Shown here: positions 40,051 through 49,720 of the stretch, piece by piece | Layout: each line of letters opens with the position of its first letter | How positions within the stretch are numbered: the stretch's first letter is position 1 | Assembly (NCBI RefSeq): GCF_001280005.1 | Contig: NZ_LGDW01000236.1 | Location: 120,298-184,297 of the forward strand | Origin: Streptomyces sp. NRRL WC-3618 | GTDB lineage: Bacteria > Actinomycetota > Actinomycetes > Streptomycetales > Streptomycetaceae | Length of the DNA stretch: 64,000 bases | Direction of reading: 5' to 3' | The notes under the pieces: model-generated | What the model was told of the DNA's origin: nothing | What the model saw: only the letters and a program-made list of their open reading frames with translations | Databases searched by the model: none | Position numbers and translations under genes: made by a program

Positions 40051-42273
40051 TCAGGGAACCGCCACGTGATGCTGCGCCCGGCTCACGTCGTACACGCCCG
40101 GCACGTTGCGCATGGCCCGCATGAGTGCCGGAAGGTGCGCGGCGTCGGGGAGTTGGAGCGTGTAGGTGTGACGTACGCGCTGCTGGCTGGGCGGTTCGAC
40201 GGTCGCCGAGACGATCGCGACGCCCTCCAGGGCGATGGCCTCGGTGAGGTCGGCCAGCAGATGGGGCCGTCCGAACGATTCGGCGACCAGGGTGACGCGT
40301 GCCTCGGTGGTGTCGCCCCAGTGCACGCCGACCTCCGCGCGCCCCGTGCTCTTCATGTGCGCCACCCCGGTGCACTCCACCCGGTGCACGGTCACCACTC
40401 CCCCGCGCACGGCGAAGCCGGTGACCTCGTCGGGCGGTACGGGCGTACAGCAACCGGCGAGTCGTACCGTCGCGCCGGGCTGGTCGACGACGGCGGTCGC
40501 GGCGGCCGGGGACGCGTCCGAGCCGTCCTGGGCGGGGCGGGCCTCGGCTGCCGCGCGGGCGGCCTCGGCCTCGGAGGGGTCACCGGAGGAGTCGGGCTCG
40601 GGCACCGGATCGTCGTGTGTCGGGTGGGCGGCCAGCCAGCGCTGGATGGCGATCCTGGCGACGGGCGTGTGTGCGTGCTCCAGCCACTGCCTGGAGGGCT
40701 CGGAGGCCGGGTCCTGCCCCATGAGGAGCTGGACCGTGTCGCCGTCCCGCAGAACGGTGCTCAGCGTCGCCAGCCGGCCGTTGACCCGCGCGCCGATGCA
40801 CGCGTGCGCGTCCTCGCCGTACTGCGCGTACGCCGCGTCCACGCAACTCGCGCCCTCCGGAAGCCCCAACGAGCCCCCGTCGGCCCGGAAGACGGTGATC
40901 TCACGGTCCTGGGCCAGGTCCTCGCGCAGAGTCGACCAGAAGGTGTCGGGGTCGGGCGCGGCCTCCTGCCAGTCGAGGAGACGGGACAGCCAGCCGGGCC
41001 GGGTGGGGTCGATGCGCTCGCCGTCGGGTTCGGCCCGCGCCCTGTCGCTGTCGCCGTCGGACTGCTCCTCCGAAGGAGGAGCGTAGGGATTGCCGAGCGC
41101 GATGACACCGGCCTCCGCGGCCTTGTGCATCTGGTGGGTACGGATGAGGACTTCGGCGACCTGGCCGTCCGCACGGGCGACGGCGGTGTGCAGCGACTGG
41201 TAGAGGTTGAACTTGGGAACGGCGATGAAGTCCTTGAACTCCGAGACGACGGGCGTCATACAGGTGTGGAGCTCGCCCAGTACGCCGTAGCAGTCGGCGT
41301 CCTCGTTGACGAGCACCAGGACCCGCCCGAAGTCGGAGCCGCGCAGCCGGCCGCGTTTGCGCGACGCCCGGTGCAGGGACACGAAGTGCCGTGGCCGGAT
41401 GAGGACTTCGGCCTGGATCCCCGAGTCCCGCAGGACCCCGCGTACCTCGTCGGCGATCTCGGCGAGCGGGTCGTCCGCGCGGGACGCGTTGTCGACGATC
41501 AGCTCCCGGGTGTGCTGGTACTCCTCGGGGTGCAGGATCGCGAAGACCAGGTCTTCCAGTTCGGTCTTGAGCGCCTGGACACCGAGCCGTTCGGCGAGCG
41601 GGATGAGCACGTCCCGGGTCACCTTGGCGATGCGTTCCTGCTTCTCGGGGCGCATCACGCCCAGCGTGCGCATGTTGTGCAGGCGGTCGGCGAGTTTGAT
41701 CGACATCACGCGGACGTCGTTCCCGGTGGCGACCAGCATCTTGCGGAAGGTCTCGGGCTCGGCGGCGGTCCCGTAGTCGACCTTCTCCAGCTTGGTGACG
41801 CCGTCGACGATGTAGCGGACCTCGGCGCCGAACTCCTCGCCGACCTGATCCAGCGTCACATCGGTGTCCTCGACGGTGTCGTGGAGCAGAGACGCCGTCA
41901 AGGTCGTGGTCTCCGCGCCGAGTTCGGCGAGGATCAGGGTCACCGCGAGCGGGTGCGTGATGTAGGGCTCGCCGCTCTTGCGCATCTGACCGCGGTGCGA
42001 GGACTCGGCCAGGACGTAGGCGCGGCGCAGCGGTTCGAGGTCGGCGTCGGGGTGGTGGGCGCGGTGCGCCTCGACGACATGGCCGATGGCGTCGGGCAAC
42101 CGGTCGCGGGTCGCGGAGCCGAGGAACGCCGCTCTGCCCAGTCGGCGCAGGTCGATCCGGGGGCGGGTCCGCCTGCGGGGCGACGGGGGCCCGTCCTGTT
42201 CTGGCGAGGCCCCGAGCTCGGGCGAGGACGTCACAGCACCTGGGCTCGCGGGATTCGTGGCCTCCGCACTCAT
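40051..42273 (-). CDS. rshA: RelA/SpoT homologue RshA
   Basis: 740 aa. HD hydrolase domain complete: SSHRGQMRKSGEPYITHP, LLHDTVEDT and LADRLHNMRTLG (about 90-205). The synthetase region (about 275-400) is divergent: RPRHFVSLHRASRKRG where canonical enzymes have RPKHxYSIxxK, and SDFGRVLVLV in place of YDLxGxRV, though KFNLYQSLHTAV and EVLIRT remain. TGS (about 500-545) and C-terminal ACT domains follow. It breaks down and perhaps makes (p)ppGpp. S. coelicolor RshA is the second, RelA-like enzyme at this locus. ATG at 42273 is fixed by GGAGG five bases upstream. Confidence 0.9.
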   Translation of the reverse strand: MSAEATNPASPGAVTSSPELGASPEQDGPPSPRRRTRPRIDLRRLGRAAFLGSATRDRLPDAIGHVVEAHRAHHPDADLEPLRRAYVLAESSHRGQMRKSGEPYITHPLAVTLILAELGAETTTLTASLLHDTVEDTDVTLDQVGEEFGAEVRYIVDGVTKLEKVDYGTAAEPETFRKMLVATGNDVRVMSIKLADRLHNMRTLGVMRPEKQERIAKVTRDVLIPLAERLGVQALKTELEDLVFAILHPEEYQHTRELIVDNASRADDPLAEIADEVRGVLRDSGIQAEVLIRPRHFVSLHRASRKRGRLRGSDFGRVLVLVNEDADCYGVLGELHTCMTPVVSEFKDFIAVPKFNLYQSLHTAVARADGQVAEVLIRTHQMHKAAEAGVIALGNPYAPPSEEQSDGDSDRARAEPDGERIDPTRPGWLSRLLDWQEAAPDPDTFWSTLREDLAQDREITVFRADGGSLGLPEGASCVDAAYAQYGEDAHACIGARVNGRLATLSTVLRDGDTVQLLMGQDPASEPSRQWLEHAHTPVARIAIQRWLAAHPTHDDPVPEPDSSGDPSEAEAARAAAEARPAQDGSDASPAAATAVVDQPGATVRLAGCCTPVPPDEVTGFAVRGGVVTVHRVECTGVAHMKSTGRAEVGVHWGDTTEARVTLVAESFGRPHLLADLTEAIALEGVAIVSATVEPPSQQRVRHTYTLQLPDAAHLPALMRAMRNVPGVYDVSRAQHHVAVP

Positions 42274-42570
42274 GGGCACCTCCGGCTACCTGGACCGGCG
42301 GACGGGATGCCCCATGGCGGACGACGGCTCAGGGGATGGCGTTGTTCCCCCGTCCGGGCCGGTGCTTGATGCTACCGAGCCCATCACGCGCGGCTGACCA
42401 CCTCCCGTCGAGCGTGAAACGGATCACCCATTCGAGCGACGGTTCGGTGGTCTGTGTATTCGAGCCAGCCAGTACGCGATCAGCTCTGTTCTCAAGCCAG
42501 GCTAGGCCCAACGGATACGTTTCCGCACTCGATCGGACCTCCAGGCTGCGGTATCCAGCCATCGATCACG
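42274..42570. other. Gap between rshA and dapF
   Basis: 297 bases, same-direction genes. No gene, hairpin or promoter that I can name with confidence. Confidence 0.5.
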
Positions 42571-43440
42571 TCAGCCCCGCGCGGATTCCAGCCACTCCGC
42601 GTCGATCTCGCCCTCGGCGACGATCACTGCGGGCCCCGTCATCTCGATCTCACCGTCGGCCCTCTCGGTGATCACCAGGCGCCCGCCGGGCACATCGACC
42701 GTGTACGTCACCGGTACCCCGGTCACGGCCGGATCGGCGCCGTCACGCCTGGCGGCGGCCACGGCGACGGCACACGCGCCCGTGCCGCACGATCGGGTCT
42801 CACCGGCCCCGCGCTCATGGACGCGCAGCGCGACGTGTCGCGGGCCCCTGTCGACGACGAACTCGACGTTGACACCGTCCGGATAGACGCCGGCCGGACT
42901 GAACGGCGGCGGGGCGAACAGGTTCCCCGCGTGCGCGAGATCGTCCACGAAGGCGACCGCGTGCGGGTTGCCCATGTTCACGTTCCGCGCGGGCCAGCTG
43001 CGCTCGTCGACGCGCACAGTGACCTCCCCTTCGGGAAGGAGCGCCCTGCCCATCCCGACGGTGACGTCACCGTCCTTGGCGAGGTGCACGCGCTTCACGC
43101 CCCCACGGGTGGCGACGGTGATGTCCCCCTCGGTCACCTGTCCGGCCCGCTGGAGGTAGCGCGCGAAGACCCGCACCCCGTTGCCGCACATCTCCGCGAT
43201 CGAGCCGTCGCCGTTGCGGTAGTCCATGAACCACTCCGCCTCGGCCGCCATGCCCCTGGCCTCGGGATGCGCGGCGGACCGCACGACGTGCAGCAGCCCG
43301 TCACCCCCGATGCCCGCACGCCGGTCGCACAGGGCGGCGACAGTGGTCGGGGGGAGGTCGATGACGTTCTCGGGGTCGGGGACGATCACAAAGTCGTTCT
43401 CGGTCCCGTGGCCCTTGAGGAAGGCGATCCGCGTGCTCAT
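42571..43440 (-). CDS. dapF: Diaminopimelate epimerase
   Basis: 289 aa. Converts LL- to meso-diaminopimelate for lysine synthesis; Streptomyces peptidoglycan uses the LL form, so this serves mainly lysine. Both catalytic cysteines are present: AEMCGNGVR (about 88) and TRSCGTGACA (about 230), with the signature FLKGHGTENDFV at the start. ATG at 43440 by family. TACGAT (43452-43447) ends six bases before it and no ribosome site is clear, suggesting a leaderless mRNA whose promoter would lie in the end of the upstream membrane-protein gene. Confidence 0.96.
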   Translation of the reverse strand: MSTRIAFLKGHGTENDFVIVPDPENVIDLPPTTVAALCDRRAGIGGDGLLHVVRSAAHPEARGMAAEAEWFMDYRNGDGSIAEMCGNGVRVFARYLQRAGQVTEGDITVATRGGVKRVHLAKDGDVTVGMGRALLPEGEVTVRVDERSWPARNVNMGNPHAVAFVDDLAHAGNLFAPPPFSPAGVYPDGVNVEFVVDRGPRHVALRVHERGAGETRSCGTGACAVAVAAARRDGADPAVTGVPVTYTVDVPGGRLVITERADGEIEMTGPAVIVAEGEIDAEWLESARG

Positions 43441-43463
43441 TCCCCGATCGTACGGCGTCGGCC

Positions 43464-43961
43464 CTAGCGCAGCCGGGCCACTCTCAGGACGGCGAGCGCG
43501 ATGACGACGGCCACCGTCACGACGTATGCCAGTACGACGCGCCAGTCCCGTCGGCGATCCTCGCCGAGCCCTGGTGCCGTGTAGCCGACCCGGCGGGCGG
43601 CCATCATGCCCCACCCGGCGGCGCAGGAGCAGATGAGCAGCCCCAGCATGGCGATGACGGCTCCGCTGTCGCCGAAGTCGAACGCGAGCGGGAAGGCGAA
43701 CATCAGGGAGCCGAGCGCGCCCAGGACCACGATCGGGGCGAGCTGCCAGATACGCAGCCGACGCTGCGGTCGGAGCTCCACCTCGACCTCGGGCTCGAGA
43801 AACATCTCCTCCGGGTCGGGACCGTCGGCGGTCACGCCACCGTGCGTCTCGTCTGGCCCGTCCGGGCTCAGACTGTCCTCGCCCTGTTCCGCTTCGCCAC
43901 CGTCACCGGTGACGGGTCCCGCGCCTTGTGCGGTGTCGCGAGGGCCGGCCTCCATCGCCAC
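43464..43961 (-). CDS. Small membrane protein of unknown function
   Basis: About 165 aa. An acidic, disordered N-terminal half (Glu/Asp/Gly/Pro) is followed by three hydrophobic segments: IVVLGALGSLMFAFPLAF, AVIAMLGLLICSCAAGW and VVLAYVVTVAVVIALAVL. GGGAGG lies four bases before the GTG at 43961 and ten before an ATG at 43955; an upstream GTG at 43985 is also in frame. Between miaA and dapF in the same direction, a conserved place in Streptomyces. Function unknown. Confidence 0.75.
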   Translation of the reverse strand: MAMEAGPRDTAQGAGPVTGDGGEAEQGEDSLSPDGPDETHGGVTADGPDPEEMFLEPEVEVELRPQRRLRIWQLAPIVVLGALGSLMFAFPLAFDFGDSGAVIAMLGLLICSCAAGWGMMAARRVGYTAPGLGEDRRRDWRVVLAYVVTVAVVIALAVLRVARLR

Positions 43962-44063
43962 GCGCCCTCCCAACTCGGACTCCACTTGGTCGATCGAAGC
44001 TCGATGATGGCACGGCGCCGGATGCCTGGATGACGGCCTGAGCGTCCCGATGCCATGACGTGA

Positions 44064-45002
44064 TCAGGCTGTGACCGGTCGTTCGACCAACGCCAGTGCG
44101 AGGTGCGGAAGTTCTGTGAGATCCGCCGCAGCCCCGCTCAACCAGTGCACCCGGGGGTCGCGCCTGAACCACGAATCCTGACGGCGCGCGAAGCGCTTGG
44201 TGGCGCGTACGGTCTCGGCGCGCGCGTCGTCCTCACCGCACTCCCCGGCAAGGACGGCGAGCACCTGCTGGTAGCCCAGCGCGCGCGATGCCGTGAGCCC
44301 CTCGCGCAGGCCGTGCGCCTCCAGCGCGCGCACCTCGTCCACGAGCCCCGCCGCCCACATCCGGTCGACCCGGCGGGCGATGCGCTCGTCCAGCTCGGGG
44401 CGGGACACGTCGACGCCGATCTGCACGGTGTCGTACACGGAGTCGTGGCCCGGAAGGTTGGCGGTGAAGGGCTTACCGGTGATCTCGATGACCTCCAGGG
44501 CCCGGACGATACGGCGGCCGTTGCTGGGCAGGATCGCCTGCGCGGCCTCGGGGTCGGCGACGGCCAGCCGGGCGTGCAGGGCCCCGGAGCCGCGCAGGCC
44601 GAGCTCCTCTTCGAGGCGGGCCCTGACCTCGGGATCGGTGCCGGGGAACTGGAGGTTGTCGACGGCTCCACGGACGTACAGACCGGAGCCGCCGACCAGG
44701 ACCGGCCAGCGCCCCTCGGCGAGCAGCGCGTCGATCCGCTCGCGCGCGAGGCGCTGGTATTCGGCGACGCTCGCCGCGACGGTCACGTCCCAGATGTCCA
44801 GGAGGTGGTGCGGGATGCCGCCGCGCTCCTCGGGCGTCAACTTGGCGGTGCCGATATCCATCCCCCGGTAGAGCTGCATCGAGTCGGCGTTGACGACTTC
44901 TCCTCCGAGACGCTGAGCCAGAAAGACGCCCAGATCGGACTTTCCGGCTGCGGTGGGGCCGACGACGGCGATGACTCGGGGGGTGGAGGGTGCGCTGCTC
45001 AC
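44064..45002 (-). CDS. miaA: tRNA dimethylallyltransferase
   Basis: 312 aa. Adds a dimethylallyl group to A37 of tRNAs reading UNN codons, the step before MiaB. P-loop VVGPTAAGKSDLG (about 14-26), then NADSMQLYRGMDIGTAKLT, the PHHLLDIWD motif, LVGGSGLYVRGAVDNL, and the tRNA-binding AHGLREGLTASRALGYQQ and KRFARRQDSWFRRDPR. GTG at 45002 has GGGGCG in front. The partner miaB lies at 46587-48098, separated by small genes. Confidence 0.96.
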   Translation of the reverse strand: MSSAPSTPRVIAVVGPTAAGKSDLGVFLAQRLGGEVVNADSMQLYRGMDIGTAKLTPEERGGIPHHLLDIWDVTVAASVAEYQRLARERIDALLAEGRWPVLVGGSGLYVRGAVDNLQFPGTDPEVRARLEEELGLRGSGALHARLAVADPEAAQAILPSNGRRIVRALEVIEITGKPFTANLPGHDSVYDTVQIGVDVSRPELDERIARRVDRMWAAGLVDEVRALEAHGLREGLTASRALGYQQVLAVLAGECGEDDARAETVRATKRFARRQDSWFRRDPRVHWLSGAAADLTELPHLALALVERPVTA

Positions 45003-45183
45003 CGCCCCAGTCTCGCAAACCCGGAACCCCTCCTCGAACGAGTTACGTGACGGCGAGGGCCCGGGGTCGTTGCCAGTTGCGAGGTTCGCGCCGCCCGATT
45101 CGGGAGGCGGCGACGGGGGCGACGCAAACGGACGCACCGGGCTACGCGGGATTTCGCCCGCACGAGTAACGTATGGAGTGGAT

Positions 45184-45459
45184 ATGGGCGTTTTTGCATG
45201 GCTTCTCGGACGGTCGAAGACCACGGAGGAGACGTCGACCGCCGACGAGCAGTCCGTCACCGTGACGGACGAGCCCGTGGCGGAGGAGACGGAAGCGGCG
45301 AAGGGTTCGCCCGAGGCCGACAGCGGTGCCGAGACGGAGATCACGGCGGAGAAGACGGAAGCCGTGGCCGTGCCCGCCGCAGAGGGCGTCGAGATCCCCA
45401 AGCAGCAGTCCGCCGAGGAGGCCGCCGACAGCGAGGCCGGTGAGGGCGCCCGCAAGTAA
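45184..45459 (+). CDS. Small highly acidic protein
   Basis: 91 aa. Only the first ten residues are hydrophobic (MGVFAWLLGR); the rest is Glu/Ala/Thr/Asp-rich with very few aromatics, so disordered and strongly acidic. GGAG five bases upstream supports the ATG at 45184. It is 23 bases ahead of the MT0933-like gene, forming a two-gene unit. Function unknown; the N-terminus might touch the membrane. Confidence 0.7.
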   Translation: MGVFAWLLGRSKTTEETSTADEQSVTVTDEPVAEETEAAKGSPEADSGAETEITAEKTEAVAVPAAEGVEIPKQQSAEEAADSEAGEGARK

Positions 45460-45482
45460 CCGCCCGCGAGGGAAGGCGAAAA

Positions 45483-45752
45483 ATGGGTCTGCTGGACAGT
45501 CTGAAGGCAAAGCTCGCCCCGGCCAAAGGGAAGGTCGCGCACTTCGCGCACGAGCACGAGGGCCAGATCGACCGGGGTCTCGACAAGGCCGCGAAGGTGG
45601 TCGACGAGAAGACCAGGGGCAAGTACAGCGACAAGATCCATACGGGCACCGACAAGGCGAAGGGCGCCGTGGACCGGCTCGCGCACCAGGATGGTGCCAC
45701 GCGGGACGACACATTCACGCCACCGCCGGACGGGCCGCCACCGGCTTCCTGA
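45483..45752 (+). CDS. MT0933-like small protein, annotated family 'antitoxin'
   Basis: 89 aa. Matches the actinobacterial MT0933/Rv0909-type family: MGLLDSLKAKLAPAKGKV, GQIDRGLDKAAKVVDEKT, GKYSDKIHTGTDKAKGAVDRL. Helical and rich in Lys/Asp/Ala, with a Pro-rich tail. Although the family is labelled antitoxin, no recognisable toxin gene lies beside it; the neighbour is an acidic protein of unknown role. ATG at 45483, with GGGAAGG upstream. Confidence 0.8.
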   Translation: MGLLDSLKAKLAPAKGKVAHFAHEHEGQIDRGLDKAAKVVDEKTRGKYSDKIHTGTDKAKGAVDRLAHQDGATRDDTFTPPPDGPPPAS

Positions 45753-45781
45753 CGGGCGCGGGCAACAGCGCGGCACATCGA

Positions 45782-45816
45782 CGGACGGCTGCGGAGCACA
45801 GGCTCCCGGCCGTCCG
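45782..45816. terminator. Hairpin between convergent genes
   Basis: CGGACGGC (45782-45789) with GCCGTCCG (45809-45816) and a nested GGAGC-ACAG-GCTCC stem. It sits between the MT0933-like gene and the convergent dioxygenase-like gene. Confidence 0.75.
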
Positions 45817-45847
45817 CCGTGTCACGGCGCCGACGGCGGCACCACGG

Positions 45848-46561
45848 CTACGACCAGGCCGCGACCACGTACCCCACGCCGTACGGCGCCTCCTCATACA
45901 GCAGCGCGCCTCCGAGGTCGGCGCCCTCGGCCGCGCCCGCGAGGACCTGCCAGGGCGCCCGGCCCGAGGCCTTCAGCTCGTACGCCAGTTCCGCGTCCAG
46001 CGCCTGGAGCGCCGCCACGTCCGCCGCCCCCAGCGCCCGGCCGACCTCCTCGTCGAACCCCGCCGCCCGCTCGTCCAGGTAGCCCGGCGCCTTGAGCGTG
46101 CGACACGCGCTGGCGTCGCCCATCACCAGCAGCGCGACCCGCTCCGCCCGCCCGCCGATCTCCCTGCCGACCGCGACGCAGCGCTCGGGGGCCAGGGGTT
46201 CCCCCACGCCGAGACCCTCCACGGGCGCGTGGGACCAGCCGGTCCGCTCCAGCAGCCACGCGGCGACGGCCAGCGACGGCGGAAGGTCCCGTTCCGCCGC
46301 TCCACCGTCTCCGGTGCCCAGGCGTACGTCGAGGTCCACCCCGAAACCCCGGAACGAGCCCCGTGCGCCCTCCGGGTGCGGTCCGCGCCCACCCTGTCCG
46401 GCGGGGCCGACGACCAGCAGCCGGTCGGGGCGGGAGGCCGCGAGCACGCCCAGCGCGTCCGTACAGGCGGCGCGCGCCGCCTCCAGTTCGGGTGCGGCGC
46501 CCGCGGCCACCTCGGGCACGAGGAGCGGCGGGCAGGGGCAGACGGCGGCGGCGACAAGCAT
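45848..46561 (-). CDS. Class III extradiol dioxygenase-like protein
   Basis: 237 aa. Related to the LigB/MEMO fold: opens MLVAAAVCPCPPLLVPEV, then RLLVVGPAGQGG, LLVMGDASACRTLKAPGYLDERAAGFDEEV and APYGVGYVVAAW. True LigB enzymes carry HPP...H metal ligands; here the N-terminal motif reads CPCPPLL and the expected His residues are not evident, so enzyme activity is doubtful. No ribosome site; TACGCT (46574-46569) ends seven bases before the ATG at 46561, fitting a leaderless start. Between miaB and miaA in the same direction. Confidence 0.72.
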   Translation of the reverse strand: MLVAAAVCPCPPLLVPEVAAGAAPELEAARAACTDALGVLAASRPDRLLVVGPAGQGGRGPHPEGARGSFRGFGVDLDVRLGTGDGGAAERDLPPSLAVAAWLLERTGWSHAPVEGLGVGEPLAPERCVAVGREIGGRAERVALLVMGDASACRTLKAPGYLDERAAGFDEEVGRALGAADVAALQALDAELAYELKASGRAPWQVLAGAAEGADLGGALLYEEAPYGVGYVVAAWS

Positions 46562-46586
46562 GATCGGGAGCGTAGCCGCCAGGACG

Positions 46587-48098
46587 TCAGTCGCAGCCGC
46601 TGCCCGCAGCCACCGGAAGCGGTGCGGGAACGCCGATCTTCGGCAGTCCGAGCATCACGCCCGCGGTCTTCGCGGCCTCCGCGGTGTTGCGCTTCTCCCA
46701 GGCGTCACCCGCGCGCGTGGGACGCACGCCGAGCACGGCGCCCTCGGCGAGGAGGTGGTGCGGGGCGGCGTACGTGATCTCGACCGTGACCACGTCACCG
46801 GGGCGCACCGCGGTGTCCGGTTTGGTGAAGTGGACCAGGCGGTTGTCGGGGGCGCGGCCGGAGAGGCGGTGGGTGGCGCCGTCCTTGCGGCCCTCGCCCT
46901 CGGCGACCATCAGCTCCACTGTGCGGCCGATCTGCTTCTTGTTCTCGCCCCAGGAGATCTCCTCCTGGAGGGCGGCGAGACGCAGGTAACGCGCCTGGAC
47001 GACCTCCTTGGGGATCTGGTTCTCCATGGTGGCGGCCGGCGTGCCGGGCCGCTTGGAGTACTGGAAGGTGAACGCCTGCGCGAACCGCGCCTCGCGCACC
47101 GCGTGCATCGTCTGCTCGAAGTCCTCCTCGGTCTCCCCGGGGAAGCCCACGATGATGTCGCTGGTGATCGCCGCGTGCGGGATGGCCGCGCGCACCTTCT
47201 CGATGATCCCCAGGTAACGCTCCTGGCGGTACGAGCGGCGCATCGCCTTCAGGATGGTGTCCGAGCCGGACTGCATGGGCATGTGGAGCTGCGGCATCAC
47301 GTTCGGTGTCTCGGCCATGGCGGCGATGACGTCGTCGGTGAAGTCGCGTGGGTGCGGAGAGGTGAAGCGGACGCGCTCCAGGCCGTCGATCTTGCCGCAG
47401 GCCCGCAGCAGCTTGCTGAATGCCTCCCGGTCGCCGATGTCGGAGCCGTACGCGTTGACGTTCTGCCCGAGCAGGGTGATCTCGGAGACGCCCTCGCCGA
47501 CCAGCGCCTCGATCTCGGCGAGGATGTCGCCGGTACGGCGGTCCTTCTCCTTGCCGCGCAGAGCCGGGACGATGCAGAAGGTGCACGTGTTGTTGCAGCC
47601 GACGGAGATCGACACCCAGGCCGCGTACGCGCTCTCGCGGCGCGTCGGCAGCGTCGACGGGAACGCCTCCAGCGACTCGGCGATCTCGACCTGCGCCTCT
47701 TCCTGCACGCGCGCGCGTTCCAGCAGGACGGGCAGCTTGCCGATGTTGTGCGTGCCGAAGACGACGTCCACCCAGGGCGCCCGCTTCACGATGGTGTCGC
47801 GGTCCTTCTGAGCGAGGCAGCCGCCCACGGCGATCTGCATCCCGGGGCGCTTCGTCTTCATCGGGGCGAGCCGGCCGAGGTTGCCGTACAGCTTGTTGTC
47901 GGCGTTCTCGCGCACGGCGCAGGTGTTGAAGACGACGACGTCCGCGTCACCGTCGGCACCCTCGGGCGCGCGCACATAACCGGCGTTTTCGAGCAGTCCG
48001 GACAATCGCTCGGAATCATGGACGTTCATCTGGCACCCGTAGGTGCGCACTTCGTATGTCTTGACGTCCACGGCCTGACTCCGGTCACTGCTGCTCAT
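46587..48098 (-). CDS. miaB: tRNA-2-methylthio-N6-dimethylallyladenosine synthase
   Basis: 503 aa. Radical-SAM methylthiotransferase acting on MiaA-modified A37. The N-terminal UPF0004 domain has Cys at YGCQMN, NTCAVR and GGCLAQ (first Fe-S cluster). The radical-SAM motif is CNNTCTFC (about 180), then [13 protein letters not shown] domain closes the protein (about 405-475). ATG at 48098 lacks a ribosome site; TACCCT (48110-48105) ends six bases before it, indicating a leaderless mRNA. Confidence 0.96.
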   Translation of the reverse strand: MSSSDRSQAVDVKTYEVRTYGCQMNVHDSERLSGLLENAGYVRAPEGADGDADVVVFNTCAVRENADNKLYGNLGRLAPMKTKRPGMQIAVGGCLAQKDRDTIVKRAPWVDVVFGTHNIGKLPVLLERARVQEEAQVEIAESLEAFPSTLPTRRESAYAAWVSISVGCNNTCTFCIVPALRGKEKDRRTGDILAEIEALVGEGVSEITLLGQNVNAYGSDIGDREAFSKLLRACGKIDGLERVRFTSPHPRDFTDDVIAAMAETPNVMPQLHMPMQSGSDTILKAMRRSYRQERYLGIIEKVRAAIPHAAITSDIIVGFPGETEEDFEQTMHAVREARFAQAFTFQYSKRPGTPAATMENQIPKEVVQARYLRLAALQEEISWGENKKQIGRTVELMVAEGEGRKDGATHRLSGRAPDNRLVHFTKPDTAVRPGDVVTVEITYAAPHHLLAEGAVLGVRPTRAGDAWEKRNTAEAAKTAGVMLGLPKIGVPAPLPVAAGSGCD

Positions 48099-48138
48099 GC
48101 GACAAGGGTAGGCGGTGCGCGACGCGGGGCCGTACGGG

Positions 48139-48579
48139 TTACCGCTCGCCCGCCTGCCACCCCTGGCCGCGCAGGACGGCGCCGACGTCGGGGGCGCGGT
48201 AGTGGTCGCCCTTGAGCACCTTGCCGTCGGCCCTGCGGGCGACCAGGCCGTCGGGGCCCAACTTCGTCATGTTGGCGCGGTGGATCTCCGCGATCACCGC
48301 GTCGAGGTCGATGCCGTGGACCAGGGCCGTGCCGTACGCGACGTACACGACGTCCGCCAGTTCGTGCGCCAGCCGGTCCAGCGGACCCGTGACCGCGACC
48401 TCGGCGACCTCCGCCGCCTCCTCCACGAGCAGCTCGCCCCGGTGCGCCGCGAGCTGCGGGGAGACCTCGCCAGGCGTACTGCGGGTGTCGAGTCCGAAGG
48501 CCAAATGGAATTCCCGGACGAGGCCGGCGGGCGAGGCGGCGGCGGACGGAGTGGCGGAAGCGGAGGTACCGGGGCGCAT
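48139..48579 (-). CDS. MazG-like nucleotide pyrophosphohydrolase
   Basis: 146 aa, all-alpha NTP pyrophosphatase. Metal-site acids appear as [15 protein letters not shown] (EExxE) and [12 protein letters not shown] (ExxD). The C-terminal half matches the short Streptomyces proteins of this class ([11 protein letters not shown]). It may clear noncanonical or excess nucleotides. It lies 40 bases upstream of miaB, but each has its own leaderless promoter signature: TAGAGT (48591-48586) ends six bases before the ATG at 48579. Confidence 0.85.
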   Translation of the reverse strand: MRPGTSASATPSAAASPAGLVREFHLAFGLDTRSTPGEVSPQLAAHRGELLVEEAAEVAEVAVTGPLDRLAHELADVVYVAYGTALVHGIDLDAVIAEIHRANMTKLGPDGLVARRADGKVLKGDHYRAPDVGAVLRGQGWQAGER

Positions 48580-48699
48580 GCGGTGACTCTAGCTATCTCG
48601 CGACGGCTCCACGGGGACAGCTGCGATCGTCGTACCGCAGGCGCCCGCTCCCCCTTTTTTCCTGGCCAGCACGGGTCCCGTACTGGCAGGATCTCGCCC

Positions 48700-49695
48700 A
48701 TGCTCAAGGTGTTCCGGATCCGCAGGCGACACGCCCTCATGGGCTCGGCCGCCGGTTTCGTGGTCTTCGGGCTGCTGCTGTGGTGGCTGCTGCCGCTGGA
48801 GGAGGCACCACCGGGCGGGACGATCACGTTCAGTACCGGGACACCCGCCGGCGTCTACCAGCAGTACGGATCGGGGCTCGGTTCGGCCTTCGCGAAGGAC
48901 ATGCCGAACCTGGACGTACGGATGCTGACCAGCCAGGGGTCCCAGGAGAACGTCAGGCGGGTGGCGACGGGCAAGGCGGACTTCACCATCGCGGCGGCCG
49001 ACGCCGTGGAGACGTACAAACTGCAACGGCTGCCCGGGGCCGACAGACTGCGCGGGGTCGCGCGTCTGTACGACGACTACATGCAACTCGTCGTGCCGCG
49101 TGATTCGAAGATCAGCAGCGTGGGGGATCTGCGGGGCAAGCGCGTCTCCATAGGGCCGGAGAGTTCGGGCGTACGGCTGATCGCCGACAAGATGCTCACC
49201 GCCGCCGGCCTCGACCCCACCAAGGACATCACGCCCTTCGCCGACGGCATCAGCACCGGACCCGGGCGGCTCCAGCGGGGCCAGATCGACGCCTTTTTCT
49301 GGTCGGGCGGGCTGCCCACGAACGGTCTGGTGCAGCTGGCGAAGACCTTCCCCTTCCGCTTCGTCCCGATCGACGCCGACCTGGTCACCAAACTGCACGA
49401 ACAGGGCGGAGCATCCCGCTACTACCGGGCCACGAACATGCCCGAGTCGGCCTACCCGTCCATCCAGGACGGCTCGACCGTGGCGACCCTCGCGGTGTCC
49501 AACCTGCTCATGACACGTGAGGACGTGGACCCGCGGCTCACCGAGTGGCTGACCCGGTCGGTGATCAACAGCCGGGACCGCATCGGCGCCCACGTCCACT
49601 CGGCGCAGCTCGTGGACCTGCGGACCGCCATCTACACCGACCCGCTGACCCTGCACGACGGCGCCCGGCGCTACTACCGCTCGGTCAAGCCGTAG
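48700..49695 (+). CDS. Membrane-anchored TAXI-family solute-binding protein
   Basis: 331 aa. One N-terminal membrane segment (about 14-28: GSAAGFVVFGLLLWWLLP) without a signal cleavage site, then a periplasmic-binding fold of the TAXI type: ITFSTGTPAGVYQQYGSGLGSAF (read in parts), TSQGSQENVRRVATGKADF, GDLRGKRVSIGPESSG, QIDAFFWSGGLPTNGL. TAXI proteins normally feed TRAP transporters, but no TRAP permease is near. It is convergent with gluK, 25 bases apart. Some TAXI proteins bind glutamate or glutamine, so a sensing role is conceivable. ATG 48700; loosely spaced AGGA upstream. Confidence 0.88.
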   Translation: MLKVFRIRRRHALMGSAAGFVVFGLLLWWLLPLEEAPPGGTITFSTGTPAGVYQQYGSGLGSAFAKDMPNLDVRMLTSQGSQENVRRVATGKADFTIAAADAVETYKLQRLPGADRLRGVARLYDDYMQLVVPRDSKISSVGDLRGKRVSIGPESSGVRLIADKMLTAAGLDPTKDITPFADGISTGPGRLQRGQIDAFFWSGGLPTNGLVQLAKTFPFRFVPIDADLVTKLHEQGGASRYYRATNMPESAYPSIQDGSTVATLAVSNLLMTREDVDPRLTEWLTRSVINSRDRIGAHVHSAQLVDLRTAIYTDPLTLHDGARRYYRSVKP

Positions 49696-49720
49696 GGCCC
49701 GTAGTCACGCACGCGGCCCC

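Noticed and set aside
36757..42369. A plus-strand open frame of 1870 codons across hflX, the M1 peptidase and rshA
   Set aside because: It lies antisense to three clear genes; high G+C content keeps the complementary frame open. The translation is Val/Leu/Gly/Arg/Asp-rich with no family.
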